A stretch of DNA of 64,000 nt from Micromonospora sp. WMMD1128 (GCF_027497235.1 NZ_CP114902.1:434001-498000), one strand, 5' to 3'. Shown: positions 25,283 through 33,278, counted from the stretch's first letter. The notes: generated from the letters alone by a model not told the origin. Program-made: numbers and translations.

Positions 25283-26715
25283 AGAGCTACGAGGTCCAGA
25301 TCTGGGAGATCGGAAAGCGCGCCGACCGGAAGGCTCGGCCCTGGCGGGTCCGCTGGGCGGTGAGCGGCCAACGCTTCGAGGACATGTTCCGTACCAAGGC
25401 CCTCGCGCACTCCTTCCGCGCCGAGCTGGTCCAGGCGGCCAACGCGGGGGAGCCCTTCGACCCGGCCACTGGCCGCCCCGTTTCCGAGGCCAGAACCAAG
25501 AACCCCACCACCTGGTACGCGCACAGCCGCGCGTACGTCGAGATGAAGTGGCCTCGGGCGGCGGCCAAGACCCGGCGGTCGATCGTCGAGGCGCTGACCT
25601 CGATCACGGTGACGCTGACCCGGCCGGCGAAGCGGGGCCGACCGGCTGACGCGCTGCTCCGTGAGGCGCTGTACCTCTACGGCCTCAACCCGCGCCGCTG
25701 GTCCGAAGAGATCCCGCCCGACCATGCGGCGGCGCTGGCCTGGCTGGAAACCGCGTCCCTCCCGGTCGTCGAGCTGGACTCACCCGCGATGGTCCGCCGC
25801 GTCCTCGATAGCCTCTGCGTACGCCTCGACGGCAAGCCTGCGGCTGCCTCCACTGTCCAGCGGAAGCGGGCCACCTTCTACAACGTGCTCGGGTACGCCG
25901 TCGAGCTGGAACTGATCGCCTCCAACCCGGTCGACAAGGTCCAGTGGACCGCCCCTGAGGTCGCGCAGTCCATCGACCGGCGGGTGGTGGCGAACCCAGC
26001 CCAGGTCGCCACGCTGCTGGAGGCGGTGAAATCTCTCGGCAAACGGGCCGACAAGGTCACGGCGTTCTTTGGCTGCCTCTATTACGCGGGTATGCGGCCC
26101 TCGGAAGCGGCGGATCTACGGCGCGACGACTGCGACCTTTCGGGCCGGTGCGCTGACTGCGGCGCAGACTTCGACGACCTGGCGGCGGTCAAGCCTTCCC
26201 GGTCCTGCGACCACGAGAAGATCGAATATCGCTGGGGCCGTCTGGTGCTCGCCGGCACCTCGCCGCGCGCCGGCTCGCACTGGACCGACGACGGCGGCTC
26301 CCACGAGCGACGCGGACTCAAGCACCGGGGGAGGGCCGAGACTCGCACGGTCCCGATCCCGCCCCGGCTCGTCGAGCTGCTGTGCGCGCACGTCGACAAC
26401 CATGGGGTCGCCCCGGACGGTCGGTTCTTCCGGGGCCTGCACGGCGGTCCGCTCTCCGAGTCGGTCTACGACCGGTGGTGGAAGCTCGCGCGTGAGAAGG
26501 CACTGACCGAATCGCAGTTCGCCTCGCCGCTCGTGCGCCGGCCCTACGACCTACGTCACGCGGCGGCCTCGCTCTGGCTGAATGCCGGCGTCCCGCCGAC
26601 CGAGGTCGCCCGGCGCCTGGGCCACGGCGTCGCCGTCCTGCTCCGCGTCTACGCCAACTGCATCGACGGCGGCGACGACACCATGAACGACAAGATCGGC
26701 GACGCCCTCGGATGA
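25279..26715 (+). CDS. int: Tyrosine-recombinase integrase
   Basis: 478 residues. Catalytic set visible: R273 in YYAGMRPSEAADL, R426-H427 in YDLRHAAASLWLNAG, H449 in RRLGHG, and Y458 in RVYANC. The N-terminal part has an AP2/arm-type beta region (WRVRWAVSGQRFEDMFRTKA) and a SAM-like core-binding region. An unusual insert with CADCGADF and a further Cys (C291, C294, C310) and His 312 may bind metal. It joins the element to tRNA-Tyr by recombining the att repeats. It is the last core gene, about 650 bases from attR, with one more gene between. Confidence 0.93.
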   Translation: MKSYEVQIWEIGKRADRKARPWRVRWAVSGQRFEDMFRTKALAHSFRAELVQAANAGEPFDPATGRPVSEARTKNPTTWYAHSRAYVEMKWPRAAAKTRRSIVEALTSITVTLTRPAKRGRPADALLREALYLYGLNPRRWSEEIPPDHAAALAWLETASLPVVELDSPAMVRRVLDSLCVRLDGKPAAASTVQRKRATFYNVLGYAVELELIASNPVDKVQWTAPEVAQSIDRRVVANPAQVATLLEAVKSLGKRADKVTAFFGCLYYAGMRPSEAADLRRDDCDLSGRCADCGADFDDLAAVKPSRSCDHEKIEYRWGRLVLAGTSPRAGSHWTDDGGSHERRGLKHRGRAETRTVPIPPRLVELLCAHVDNHGVAPDGRFFRGLHGGPLSESVYDRWWKLAREKALTESQFASPLVRRPYDLRHAAASLWLNAGVPPTEVARRLGHGVAVLLRVYANCIDGGDDTMNDKIGDALG

Positions 26716-26729
26716 TAGGAGTTGGATTC

Positions 26730-27239
26730 ATGAGGCGAGGGGACGACGACAGCGTGCGACTGAGCTTGGAAACGCTTGAGCGTGGCCAGGTGGCCACAGG
26801 CGTGGTGGTCGAGATCAAGAATTTCGGGGTCTTCGTAGACATCGGCGGTGTCATCGGCATGGTGAACTGTCCGGAGCTGACCTGGAAGCACTTCAGCCAC
26901 CCGACCGATGTCGTGGGCCTGGGGGACCGGCTCAACGTGATGGTGTTGGACGTCGATCTCGACCGCGAGCGGGTGTCGCTGTCGCTCAAGGCGTTGCAGC
27001 CCGACCCGATGGCGGAGTTCGCGCGGATGCGTCTCGGAGCCGTCCTGCGCGGTGAGGTGACTCGTGTCGTGCCGTTCGGTGTCTTCGTCGCGGTGGGGGA
27101 TGACATCCAAGGGCTGGTCCACAAGTCCGCCCTCGACCGCACTCCTGAACCCGGCGACACGCTGTTGGTAAAGGTCGTCGACATCAACCTTGTCCACCGG
27201 CGGGTCCGTCTCCTGCCCACCGGGCACGAGCCGTCGTGA
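26730..27239 (+). CDS. Protein with two S1 RNA-binding domains (RpsA-like)
   Basis: 169 residues made almost only of two S1 folds: GVVVEIKNFGVFVDIGGVIG with VLDVDLDRERVSLSLKALQP, and GEVTRVVPFGVFVAVGDDIQ GLVHKSAL with VVDINLVHRRVRLL. This resembles the middle S1 repeats of ribosomal protein S1, including its PDPMAEFARMRLG-like linker. ATG 26730 has AGGAG 8 bases upstream; an ATG at 26712 overlapping the int stop is less likely. Placed between int and attR on the same strand, it travels with the element; a role in translation of element mRNA or in RNA binding is inferred. Confidence 0.8.
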   Translation: MRRGDDDSVRLSLETLERGQVATGVVVEIKNFGVFVDIGGVIGMVNCPELTWKHFSHPTDVVGLGDRLNVMVLDVDLDRERVSLSLKALQPDPMAEFARMRLGAVLRGEVTRVVPFGVFVAVGDDIQGLVHKSALDRTPEPGDTLLVKVVDINLVHRRVRLLPTGHEPS

Positions 27240-27276
27240 TACCTCGGGCACCGAGGCTGGAGCACCTGTCGTGGGC

Positions 27277-27293
27277 GTGGGCAGATGGTGGGC
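27277..27293 (+). repeat. Candidate integrase arm site, right
   Basis: Identical, same-orientation copy of the 17-mer at 7219-7235, lying in the 130-base gap between the S1 gene and attR. Together they bracket the att core in the circular element. Confidence 0.5.
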
Positions 27294-27370
27294 GGTTGAA
27301 CGGCAGCGGGCAGGTTCTCAGAGAGAAGCGCCAGCTCAGGCGGCTTCCCTGGCACAAGATCACGGACGCC

Positions 27371-27457
27371 CTGTAAATCCGTCGCGAAAGCTTCAGAGGT
27401 TCGAATCCTCTACCCGCCACCAGGTGCAGATGCGGCCCCTGACCAGCAGAGATGCTG
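27371..27457 (+). repeat. attR: 87-bp att repeat, right copy
   Basis: Perfect copy of 7070-7156. It holds only the 3' half of tRNA-Tyr (anticodon arm onward, to 27422) and the downstream hairpin; the 5' half is missing, so it is not a tRNA gene. The first mismatch is at 27458. Confidence 0.93.
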
Positions 27458-27494
27458 CTCGGGGGCCGTTCTCGTCGGCCCGGCCGGGTCCGGC

Positions 27495-27941
27495 TCACGT
27501 CTCTGACGGCGTCGCCTCGTGCCCCGGCCTGCCGTGGGTGCGGCGCCGCTGCTTCATCTCCGCCTCGTAGATGTGCCGCCGGCCGCCGACCAGCTTCTCC
27601 CGGGCGTCCCGCTCGATCTCCTGGAACGCGGCGTAGTAGCCGTCGTCGAACTCCTCCACGATCTGGAACGTCCACCTCCCGGGTAGCAGGTTGCGTCCCA
27701 GCAGCTCCTGCTCGACCCGGTCGGCCATATCGTCGTGCCCGGCCTCGCGGAACAGCTGCACCACCCGGTCGAGGGTGAGGTCCGCGCCGCCGACGAGCTG
27801 GTGCGCCGAGTAGAGGTGACCGCGTACGCGGTGGATCGTCTCCAGGGCCTCGCTCAACTCGCCGAGTGCTTCGATCGTGGTGTCGTCGACGTCCCGGGGT
27901 CGAGCGTGGTGGCCGTCGACGGATGCTTCCTGCTCACGCAT
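27495..27941 (-). CDS. Conserved hypothetical protein, paralogue of the IS-split gene
   Basis: 148 residues, highly charged and helical: DDTTIEALGELSEALETIHR VRGHLYSAHQL, GRNLLPGRWTFQIVEEFDD, ERDAREKLVGGRRHIYEAEM. About 85-90% of aligned residues equal those of the element-borne copy at 16582-18460. It is the first chromosomal gene after attR. I do not recognise a function; the pattern fits a small soluble actinobacterial protein. ATG at 27941 has no clear ribosome site, and the transcript may be leaderless. Confidence 0.7.
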   Translation of the reverse strand: MREQEASVDGHHARPRDVDDTTIEALGELSEALETIHRVRGHLYSAHQLVGGADLTLDRVVQLFREAGHDDMADRVEQELLGRNLLPGRWTFQIVEEFDDGYYAAFQEIERDAREKLVGGRRHIYEAEMKQRRRTHGRPGHEATPSET

Positions 27942-28169
27942 GCACCCGGGTTACCCGGTAGGAATGTCCCTTATCCAACGCTGGTGCGGCGATCGGGACG
28001 GAGCCGGCGCGATGTCAAGGGGCCGCGGGCGTGGTCGCGGCTCGGCGATGACGCTTCGGGGGTGGTGGCTCGGAGCCGCGAGGCGTCCCGCCGGACCCGA
28101 TCCACCCGGCCTGGCCGACAGGCACCGCACCGACCGGAACCGCTTGCCGCCGGTTACCACGATGGGTGG

Positions 28170-28609
28170 ATGGCGTGGGAGTGGCTCGGGCCGGTGACGA
28201 CAGCTGTGGTGGGCGTGGTGGGCGTGACAGGGACCGTATGGGCCGCGCACGCGGGTCGGCGACATCAGCTCGACGCGGTACGGGCGCAGGGCGCGGTGAG
28301 TGTGGCCATCGCGCTCGCGGCGGAGAAGCGGTTGGTCTATGCCCGCTTCCTTCAGCTCGCCAGGACCGCCTACGACGAGGCCCGGGCGCTCGTCTCCGCG
28401 GGCGAGGCCTGGCCATGGCCGCGTTGAACAGGTGTTATGACGAGGTGGTCATCGTCGGCGGTCCGGGAATCAGAAGACATGCCACCGCCGCAATATCGGA
28501 TATCAGCCGATATGCGTCAGGGATTAGGGACAACTGGGATGTCGATCGCACCATGAACGAGGTTTCCGCGCTTCTGCACGAGGATGCGACGAAGGTGACG
28601 CATGACTGA
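28170..28609 (+). pseudogene. Frameshifted small membrane-anchored protein gene
   Basis: The first frame (ATG 28170) gives WEWLGPVTTAVVGVVGVTGT VWAAHAGRRHQLD and EKRLVYARFLQLARTAYDEA, then stops at 28427 after WPWPR. A second frame continues in the same style: LAMAALNRCYDEVVIVGGPG, DISRYASGIRDNWD ... to 28609. Together they match small actinobacterial proteins with one N-terminal membrane helix and a helical cytoplasmic part. The shift lies near 28405-28420. It could be a sequencing error. Confidence 0.6.
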
Positions 28610-28977
28610 TGATTCACTCGGGTTCGTAGGCGTGAAACCTTGCCTCAGACATCGATGATGGTGGAGGCTGTGCGGGGAGTTGGTCCGCGGGGAGGCGGGT
28701 CCTCCACTGTGGTCGTGGGTCGCGACCGGCGGGCCTGACAGGAGAATCAGGTCTTACGCGCGGTTTACGTGTGAAGTCGTTGTGCGCGCTTTCCGTAGCG
28801 ACCGCGGGGCTGATCGTCACGTCGCGCTGGGCCGGAGGTCGGGGATGGCCTGTCGAACGGATGATTTCCCGGTCTGACCACCCCTAGCAGGGGTGCGCAC
28901 CGCTGTTGCGGGTGCGTGCCGTGTGGCACGATCGTGGAACCTCCACCATCGCTGTAACTCTCCCGACAGGAGCAATC
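28610..28977. other. Intergenic region, no gene recognised
   Basis: About 370 bases with no convincing coding pattern. It contains a small hairpin CACCCCT/AGGGGTG (28879-28895) that may end upstream transcription, and directly before the next ATG a GACAGGAGC ribosome site. Confidence 0.4.
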
Positions 28978-29109
28978 ATGTCTGGTCGAAGGTTGGGCCG
29001 GCTGCTTGGCTCGCTTCTCGTTCTCGCCACCCTCCTGGGTGGTGTCGCTGGGGTCGATTTCGATGGCAGCAACGGGGGCATTCAAACGCAGGACTTCGTG
29101 TGGAACTGA
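28978..29109 (+). CDS. Small secreted-peptide ORF
   Basis: 43 residues with a signal-peptide-like start: basic SGRRLGRL, hydrophobic LLGSLLVLATLLGGVAG, then a short acidic tail ending TQDFVWN. AGGAGC is spaced 6 bases from ATG. It lies 113 bases upstream of the GGDEF-EAL gene on the same strand. I know similar tiny actinobacterial ORFs ending in an aromatic DF-W motif, but not their role. Codon third positions are mixed, so the call is moderate. Confidence 0.5.
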   Translation: MSGRRLGRLLGSLLVLATLLGGVAGVDFDGSNGGIQTQDFVWN

Positions 29110-29222
29110 CCGGCTTTTCCGGTCGTTAACCGTTTGGGCCCGGCTGCCGCCTAGCATGTGACGGCCGGGCAAGCGGCTTGCGTCGGCGGCGAAGCGGTAC
29201 ACCGCCAACCCGAAGGAGCGGC

Positions 29223-31751
29223 ATGATCGGTCGCGGCCAGCCACGCCGCCGGTCGTCCGAGGACGCCTGGATCATCACGGCGCCGATGGCGTTGATCGCC
29301 GTCGCCTGTTCCGTCGTCACCGGCCTGGTCTCCGATCATCCCGTCGGCAGGTGGCCGCAGGCGGCTCTTCTCCTCGTCCTCATGGTGGTCGCGGGGATGC
29401 CCCTGCTGAGCCTGGTCGTGCGCCGGCACTCGGTCGCGATCACCCTCACGGAGCTGCCCCTGGTGCTGGCGCTCTTCTTCCTGCCGCCGCTGACGGTGGT
29501 GATCACGTACACCGCGGCGACGCTCATCGCCCACATCCGCCACCGGTTCTCGGCGCCGAAGGTCTGGTTCAACGGCGCCCGCGCGGCCGCCGGCACCTCG
29601 CTCGCGGTGCTGCTGCTCCAGGCGCTGCCGCCGATGGTGGGGGTCGGCCCGCGGACCTGGCTGAGCATCTTCGCCGCCGTCGGCGTGGTGATGCTGGTCA
29701 GCATCACGGCCGTGGTCGCCGTGCACACGCTGCTGCACGGCTGGCAGACCGGCCGGGGCGCGTTGCGCAGCGCCCGGACGGCGCTGCTGACCGCCGCGAT
29801 CAACGTGTCCATCGGCCTGATCATGCTGATCCTGGTGCGCAGCAACTGGTGGTCGGTGCTGCTGCTGGCCGGGCTCGGCATCGGCCTGGTGCCGGTCTAC
29901 CGCTCATACTCCCAGTTCTTCCGGCAGCACCGCACGCTCACCGATCTCTACGAGCTGACGCGGGCCGTGGTGGAGAGCGGCCAGAGCGGCACGCTTGCGG
30001 ACGCGCTGCTCGTCCGCGTCCGTGCCCTGATGCAGGCCGAGTACGCGACGCTCTGGGTGCCGGCGCAGAGCCGCCACCCGGAGACGTTGCTGACCTCCCG
30101 GGCCGACGACCCCGGGCTGCTGGACGTGGCACACACCCCGCAGGCGTTGCGCGACAAGGTGCGCAGCACCCGGCGTACGGTGGCGGTGGGGCACGGCGTG
30201 ACCACGGACGGCGAGTTCCGGGCGGAGCTGGACGAGCGGCGGATCAAGGACGCGGTCGCGACGCCGCTGCGGTCCGGCCAGGTGGTGATCGGCACCCTGG
30301 AGGTCGCCAACCGGGTCGGCGACGGCAACCACTTCACCGCGGCCGACATCGCCCTCCTGGAGACGGTGGCGGCACACGCCGCCGTCGCCCTGGAGAACTC
30401 GCGCCTGGTCGACCGCCTCCGGCACGACGCCGAGCACGACGCGCTCACCAAGTTGCCGAACCGTAGGCGGCTCACCGCCGCGGTGGCCGAGGCGGTCAAG
30501 GTCGGTGCGCCGGACGAGGTGGTGGCGCTGCTGCTCTTCGACGTCGACCGGCTCCGCCAGGTCAACGAGTCGCTCGGCCACGCGGCCGGCGACAAGGTGC
30601 TGATCGAGGTGGCCGAGCGGCTGCGGGCGTGCGCCCCCTCGTCCGCGCTCGTGGGCCGGGCCGGTGGCGACGAGTTCCTGGTGACGCTCCGGTTGGAGAG
30701 CGCCGACGCGGCCCTGGAGCTGGCGGCCCAGCTCCGGGAGCAGATCCGGGACGAGATGGTCTTCGACGCGCTCACCCTGGACGTGGACACCGCCGTCGGC
30801 GTGGCCGTCCACCCCGACCACGGCAGCGACGCGGTGGCCCTGCTCCAGCGGGTCGACCTGGCCGCCAACGCGGCCAAGTCGGTGCCGGGCAGCGTGCAGC
30901 TCTACAGCCCGGCGTTGGAGTCGCGCTCGTTGCGCCGGCTCGGTCTCGCCGGCGACCTGCAACGGGCGCTGGCGGACGGTGAGCTGGAGGTCTACTTCCA
31001 GCCGAAGGTCACGCTGCGGGACCGCCGCCTGGTGGGCGTGGAGTGCCTGGCGCGTTGGGAACACCCGGCGCACGGCACGGTCGCGCCGGACGACTTCGTG
31101 GCGGTGGCCGCGCACACCGGTCAGCTCGGCCGGCTCACCGAGTTCGTGCTGCGGGAGAGCCTGCGGCGCAGCCGCGACTGGAGCCACGGCGAGCGGGCGC
31201 TCTCCGTCTCGGTCAACCTCGCCGCCCGTACGCTCAACGACCAGCACTTCCCGGCGTTGGTGCGGGACCTGCTGGCCGAGTACGAGGTACCGCCGCAGCG
31301 GCTCACCCTGGAGATCACCGAGGCCGGTGTGCTGGACGGCACCGAACGTCCCATCCCGACCCTGCGGAGCCTCCGGGACCTCGGGGTCCGACTGGCGGTG
31401 GACGACTTCGGCACCGGCAACTCGTCCCTGGCCCAGCTCCGCCGGCTGCCGGTGCACGAGGTCAAGGTGGACCGGTCGTTCGTGCAGGGGATGGCGACCG
31501 ATCCGGGCGACCTGGCCATCGTCAACGCGGTGGTGACGCTCTCGCAGCAGTTCGGCCTGACCGTGGTGGCCGAGGGGGTGGAGAGCGAGCTGACGCTGGA
31601 ACTGCTCCAGGACATCGGCTGCGAGATCGGCCAGGGCTACCTGTTCAGCCGGCCGCTGCCGTACGAGCGCCTGGAGGCGTGGTTCGGCGCCCAGGTCGAC
31701 CCCGAGACGGTCGTCGCCGGCGAGCTGCCGCGCCTGCGTGTGGTGCCCTGA
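29223..31751 (+). CDS. Membrane GAF-GGDEF-EAL cyclic-di-GMP enzyme
   Basis: 842 residues: six to eight membrane segments (1-235), a GAF-like domain (~250-395), a GGDEF domain with intact GGDEF (~480), and an EAL domain whose signature is ECLAR (~606) with EITE, DDFGTGNSS, KVDRSFV and AEGVE all present. Both making and breaking cyclic di-GMP are therefore possible. The RxxD inhibitory site upstream of GGDEF is absent, so product inhibition is unlikely. ATG 29223 follows AAGGAG. In actinomycetes cyclic di-GMP controls development through BldD. It precedes a tRNA cluster. Confidence 0.9.
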   Translation: MIGRGQPRRRSSEDAWIITAPMALIAVACSVVTGLVSDHPVGRWPQAALLLVLMVVAGMPLLSLVVRRHSVAITLTELPLVLALFFLPPLTVVITYTAATLIAHIRHRFSAPKVWFNGARAAAGTSLAVLLLQALPPMVGVGPRTWLSIFAAVGVVMLVSITAVVAVHTLLHGWQTGRGALRSARTALLTAAINVSIGLIMLILVRSNWWSVLLLAGLGIGLVPVYRSYSQFFRQHRTLTDLYELTRAVVESGQSGTLADALLVRVRALMQAEYATLWVPAQSRHPETLLTSRADDPGLLDVAHTPQALRDKVRSTRRTVAVGHGVTTDGEFRAELDERRIKDAVATPLRSGQVVIGTLEVANRVGDGNHFTAADIALLETVAAHAAVALENSRLVDRLRHDAEHDALTKLPNRRRLTAAVAEAVKVGAPDEVVALLLFDVDRLRQVNESLGHAAGDKVLIEVAERLRACAPSSALVGRAGGDEFLVTLRLESADAALELAAQLREQIRDEMVFDALTLDVDTAVGVAVHPDHGSDAVALLQRVDLAANAAKSVPGSVQLYSPALESRSLRRLGLAGDLQRALADGELEVYFQPKVTLRDRRLVGVECLARWEHPAHGTVAPDDFVAVAAHTGQLGRLTEFVLRESLRRSRDWSHGERALSVSVNLAARTLNDQHFPALVRDLLAEYEVPPQRLTLEITEAGVLDGTERPIPTLRSLRDLGVRLAVDDFGTGNSSLAQLRRLPVHEVKVDRSFVQGMATDPGDLAIVNAVVTLSQQFGLTVVAEGVESELTLELLQDIGCEIGQGYLFSRPLPYERLEAWFGAQVDPETVVAGELPRLRVVP

Positions 31752-31782
31752 GCAGGTGCGCCACCTGTCGGGGGGATCCGAT

Positions 31783-31811
31783 TTCACCTCGCCGACGCGG
31801 TCGTGTACTGT
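31783..31811 (+). promoter_or_regulatory. Promoter of the tRNA-Thr/tRNA-Met cluster
   Basis: TTCACC (31783-31788) and TACTGT (31806-31811) with 17 bases between, 36 bases before tRNA-Thr. Confidence 0.6.
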
Positions 31812-31846
31812 TTCCTCTGCGCGACACCCCTGGGGTGATCGGGCAG

Positions 31847-31919
31847 GCCCCCTTAGCTCAGTCGGCAGAGCGTCTCCATGGTAAGGAGAAGGTCTACGGT
31901 TCGATTCCGTAAGGGGGCT
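31847..31919 (+). tRNA. tRNA-Thr (GGT)
   Basis: 73 bases. Acceptor GCCCCCT/AGGGGGC, anticodon stem TCTCC/GGAGA with loop ATGGTAA (anticodon GGT), T-arm TACGG-TTCGATT-CCGTA. CCA not encoded. Confidence 0.95.
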
Positions 31920-31944
31920 CAGAGGGTCCGGCTGGACCCGCCAC

Positions 31945-32017
31945 GGCGGTGTAGCTCAGATGGCAGAGCAAGCGGCTCATAATCGCTGTGTCGCCGGTTC
32001 AAGTCCGGCCACCGCTA
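31945..32017 (+). tRNA. tRNA-Met (CAT), elongator type
   Basis: 73 bases. Acceptor GGCGGTG/CACCGCT (first pair G-T), anticodon loop CTCATAA, T-arm GCCGG-TTCAAGT-CCGGC. It lacks the three G-C pairs at the anticodon stem base expected of initiator tRNA. CCA not encoded. Confidence 0.93.
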
Positions 32018-32148
32018 CTCTCGTCCTCCGGGCCCGCCCGGTGGCCGGTGGGATGGGCGCCACAGGCGCCTACTTTGCATGTCCGCGGCGTCAGCACGTA
32101 AGCTGACACGCCGTAGTTGATACCCGTGAGCGAGGAAGGCACTCCGCC

Positions 32149-32316
32149 GTGGCGAAGGCGACCGATGTCCGGCCGAAGATCACTTTGGCGTGTGTGGAGT
32201 GCAAGGAGCGCAACTACATCACGCGCAAGAACCGCCGTAACGACCCGGACCGCATCGAGCTGAAGAAGTTCTGCCCCCGGGACGGCAAGCACACCGTCCA
32301 CCGCGAGACCCGCTGA
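32149..32316 (+). CDS. rpmG: 50S ribosomal protein L33
   Basis: 55 residues: [45 protein letters not shown], the whole L33 pattern. It keeps one CxxC pair and a single later Cys, so zinc binding is uncertain. GTG at 32149, GAGGAAGG upstream. The rpmG-hadA-hadB order is conserved in actinobacteria. Located beside the ribosomal E-site tRNA in the large subunit. Confidence 0.95.
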   Translation: MAKATDVRPKITLACVECKERNYITRKNRRNDPDRIELKKFCPRDGKHTVHRETR

Positions 32317-32356
32317 CGCACGGCCGGCGCCGCCGGCCCGCAGCAGCTTCACCGAC

Positions 32357-32408
32357 GCCGATCCGCCCGGTCGACGGCCCTGAGGGCCAGCCGACCGCTC
32401 GGATCGGC
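32357..32408. terminator. Long hairpin between rpmG and hadA
   Basis: Outer arms GCCGATCCG/CGGATCGGC, inner CGGTCG and GGCCC/GGGCC pairs. A strong fold ending 28 bases before the hadA ATG; it probably ends the tRNA-rpmG transcript. Confidence 0.6.
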
Positions 32409-32436
32409 GTTCGTGCTTTACGTGTAGGTTCGCGGC

Positions 32437-32883
32437 ATGTCCCTGGACCCGTCCTTCGTCGGCCGGACGTATCCGCCGACCGCCCCCTACCAGGTGGGCC
32501 GAGAAAAGATCCGTGAGTTCGCGACCGCCGTCGGCGCGACCGACCCGGCGCACCACGACCCGGAGGCGGCCCGCGCACTCGGCCATCCCGACGTGGTGGC
32601 GCCGCCGACCTTCCCGGTGATCGTGACGATGGCGGCCAGCCGGCAGATCGTCGAGGACCCGGAGCTTGGCGTCGACTACAGCCGGGTGGTCCACGGCGAC
32701 CAGCGGTTCGCGTACACCCGGCCGGTGGTGGCCGGGGACGAGCTGGTGTGCGTGAACACCATCGAGGACGTCAGCAGCCGGGGCGGCCACGGATTCCTGA
32801 CCACCCGCACCGACGTGCGCACCTCCGACGGTGAGCCGGTGGTCGCGGTCTGGTCCAAGATCGTCGTACGCGGGGAGGCGTGA
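32437..32883 (+). CDS. hadA: Hydratase/dehydratase with N-terminal MaoC-like fold (HadA)
   Basis: 148 residues. PSFVGRTYPPTAPYQVGREK IREFA and DPAHHDPEAARALGHPDVVA PPTF match HadA, the non-catalytic hot-dog subunit of the (3R)-hydroxyacyl-ACP dehydratase of fatty-acid elongation. It pairs with HadB, encoded next with an overlapping start. In mycobacteria the same order occurs before tRNA-Trp and secE. There is no ribosome site; TAGGTT (32425-32430) is 6 bases before ATG, suggesting a leaderless mRNA. Confidence 0.88.
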   Translation: MSLDPSFVGRTYPPTAPYQVGREKIREFATAVGATDPAHHDPEAARALGHPDVVAPPTFPVIVTMAASRQIVEDPELGVDYSRVVHGDQRFAYTRPVVAGDELVCVNTIEDVSSRGGHGFLTTRTDVRTSDGEPVVAVWSKIVVRGEA

Positions 32884-32885
32884 GG

Positions 32886-33278
32886 ATGGAACTGCCCGTC
32901 CAGACCTACCGGGTGACCCGGGCGGACCTGGTCCGCTACGCGGGCGCCTCGGGGGACTTCAACCCGATCCACTGGAGCGACCGGACCGCCACCGGAGTGG
33001 GTCTGCCCGGGGTGATCGCCCACGGCATGTTCACCATGGCTCTGGTCGGTCGCGCGGTCGTCGGCTGGGCCGGTTCGCCGGACGCGGTGGTCGACTTCGG
33101 CGTCCGCTTCACCCGGCCGGTGGTCGTCCCGGACACCGACGCGGGCACCGAGATCGAGGTCGCCGCGGTGGTCAAGGAGGTCACCGAGGCGGGCCTGACC
33201 AGGCTCGACATCACCGCGACGTGCCACGGCGAGAAGGTGCTCTCGCAGGCCCGGGCGCTGGTCCGCGTTTCTCGCTGA
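32886..33278 (+). CDS. hadB: MaoC-like (3R)-hydroxyacyl-ACP dehydratase, catalytic subunit (HadB)
   Basis: 130 residues. Hydratase-2 motif YAGASGDFNPIHWSDRTATG with catalytic Asp and His, then LPGVIAHGMFTMALVGRAVV. With HadA it would dehydrate 3-hydroxyacyl-ACP in the fatty-acid synthase II cycle. ATG at 32886 has GGGGAGG 7 bases before it; GTG 32880 overlaps the hadA stop and is an alternative. Confidence 0.9.
   Translation: MELPVQTYRVTRADLVRYAGASGDFNPIHWSDRTATGVGLPGVIAHGMFTMALVGRAVVGWAGSPDAVVDFGVRFTRPVVVPDTDAGTEIEVAAVVKEVTEAGLTRLDITATCHGEKVLSQARALVRVSR

Larger units (their letters stand above)
7070..27457 (+). mobile_element. pSAM2-like AICE integrated in tRNA-Tyr
   Basis: About 20.3 kb between two copies of an 87-bp repeat that starts in the tRNA-Tyr anticodon loop. 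The right end has the standard AICE module on one strand with overlapping starts and stops: Pra-like activator, Zn-ribbon protein, FtsK/TraB translocase, small Spd-like genes, DUF2637 membrane protein, RepSA-type initiator, Xis and tyrosine integrase. This family excises as a circle, replicates by rolling circle and moves as double-stranded DNA by a single septal-type translocase. All core genes are open. Two insertion sequences lie in the accessory half. Confidence 0.93.

Noticed and set aside
27371..27422. Second tRNA-Tyr gene
   Set aside because: Only the 3' half is present; the acceptor 5' strand and D-arm are missing, so it is the att repeat.
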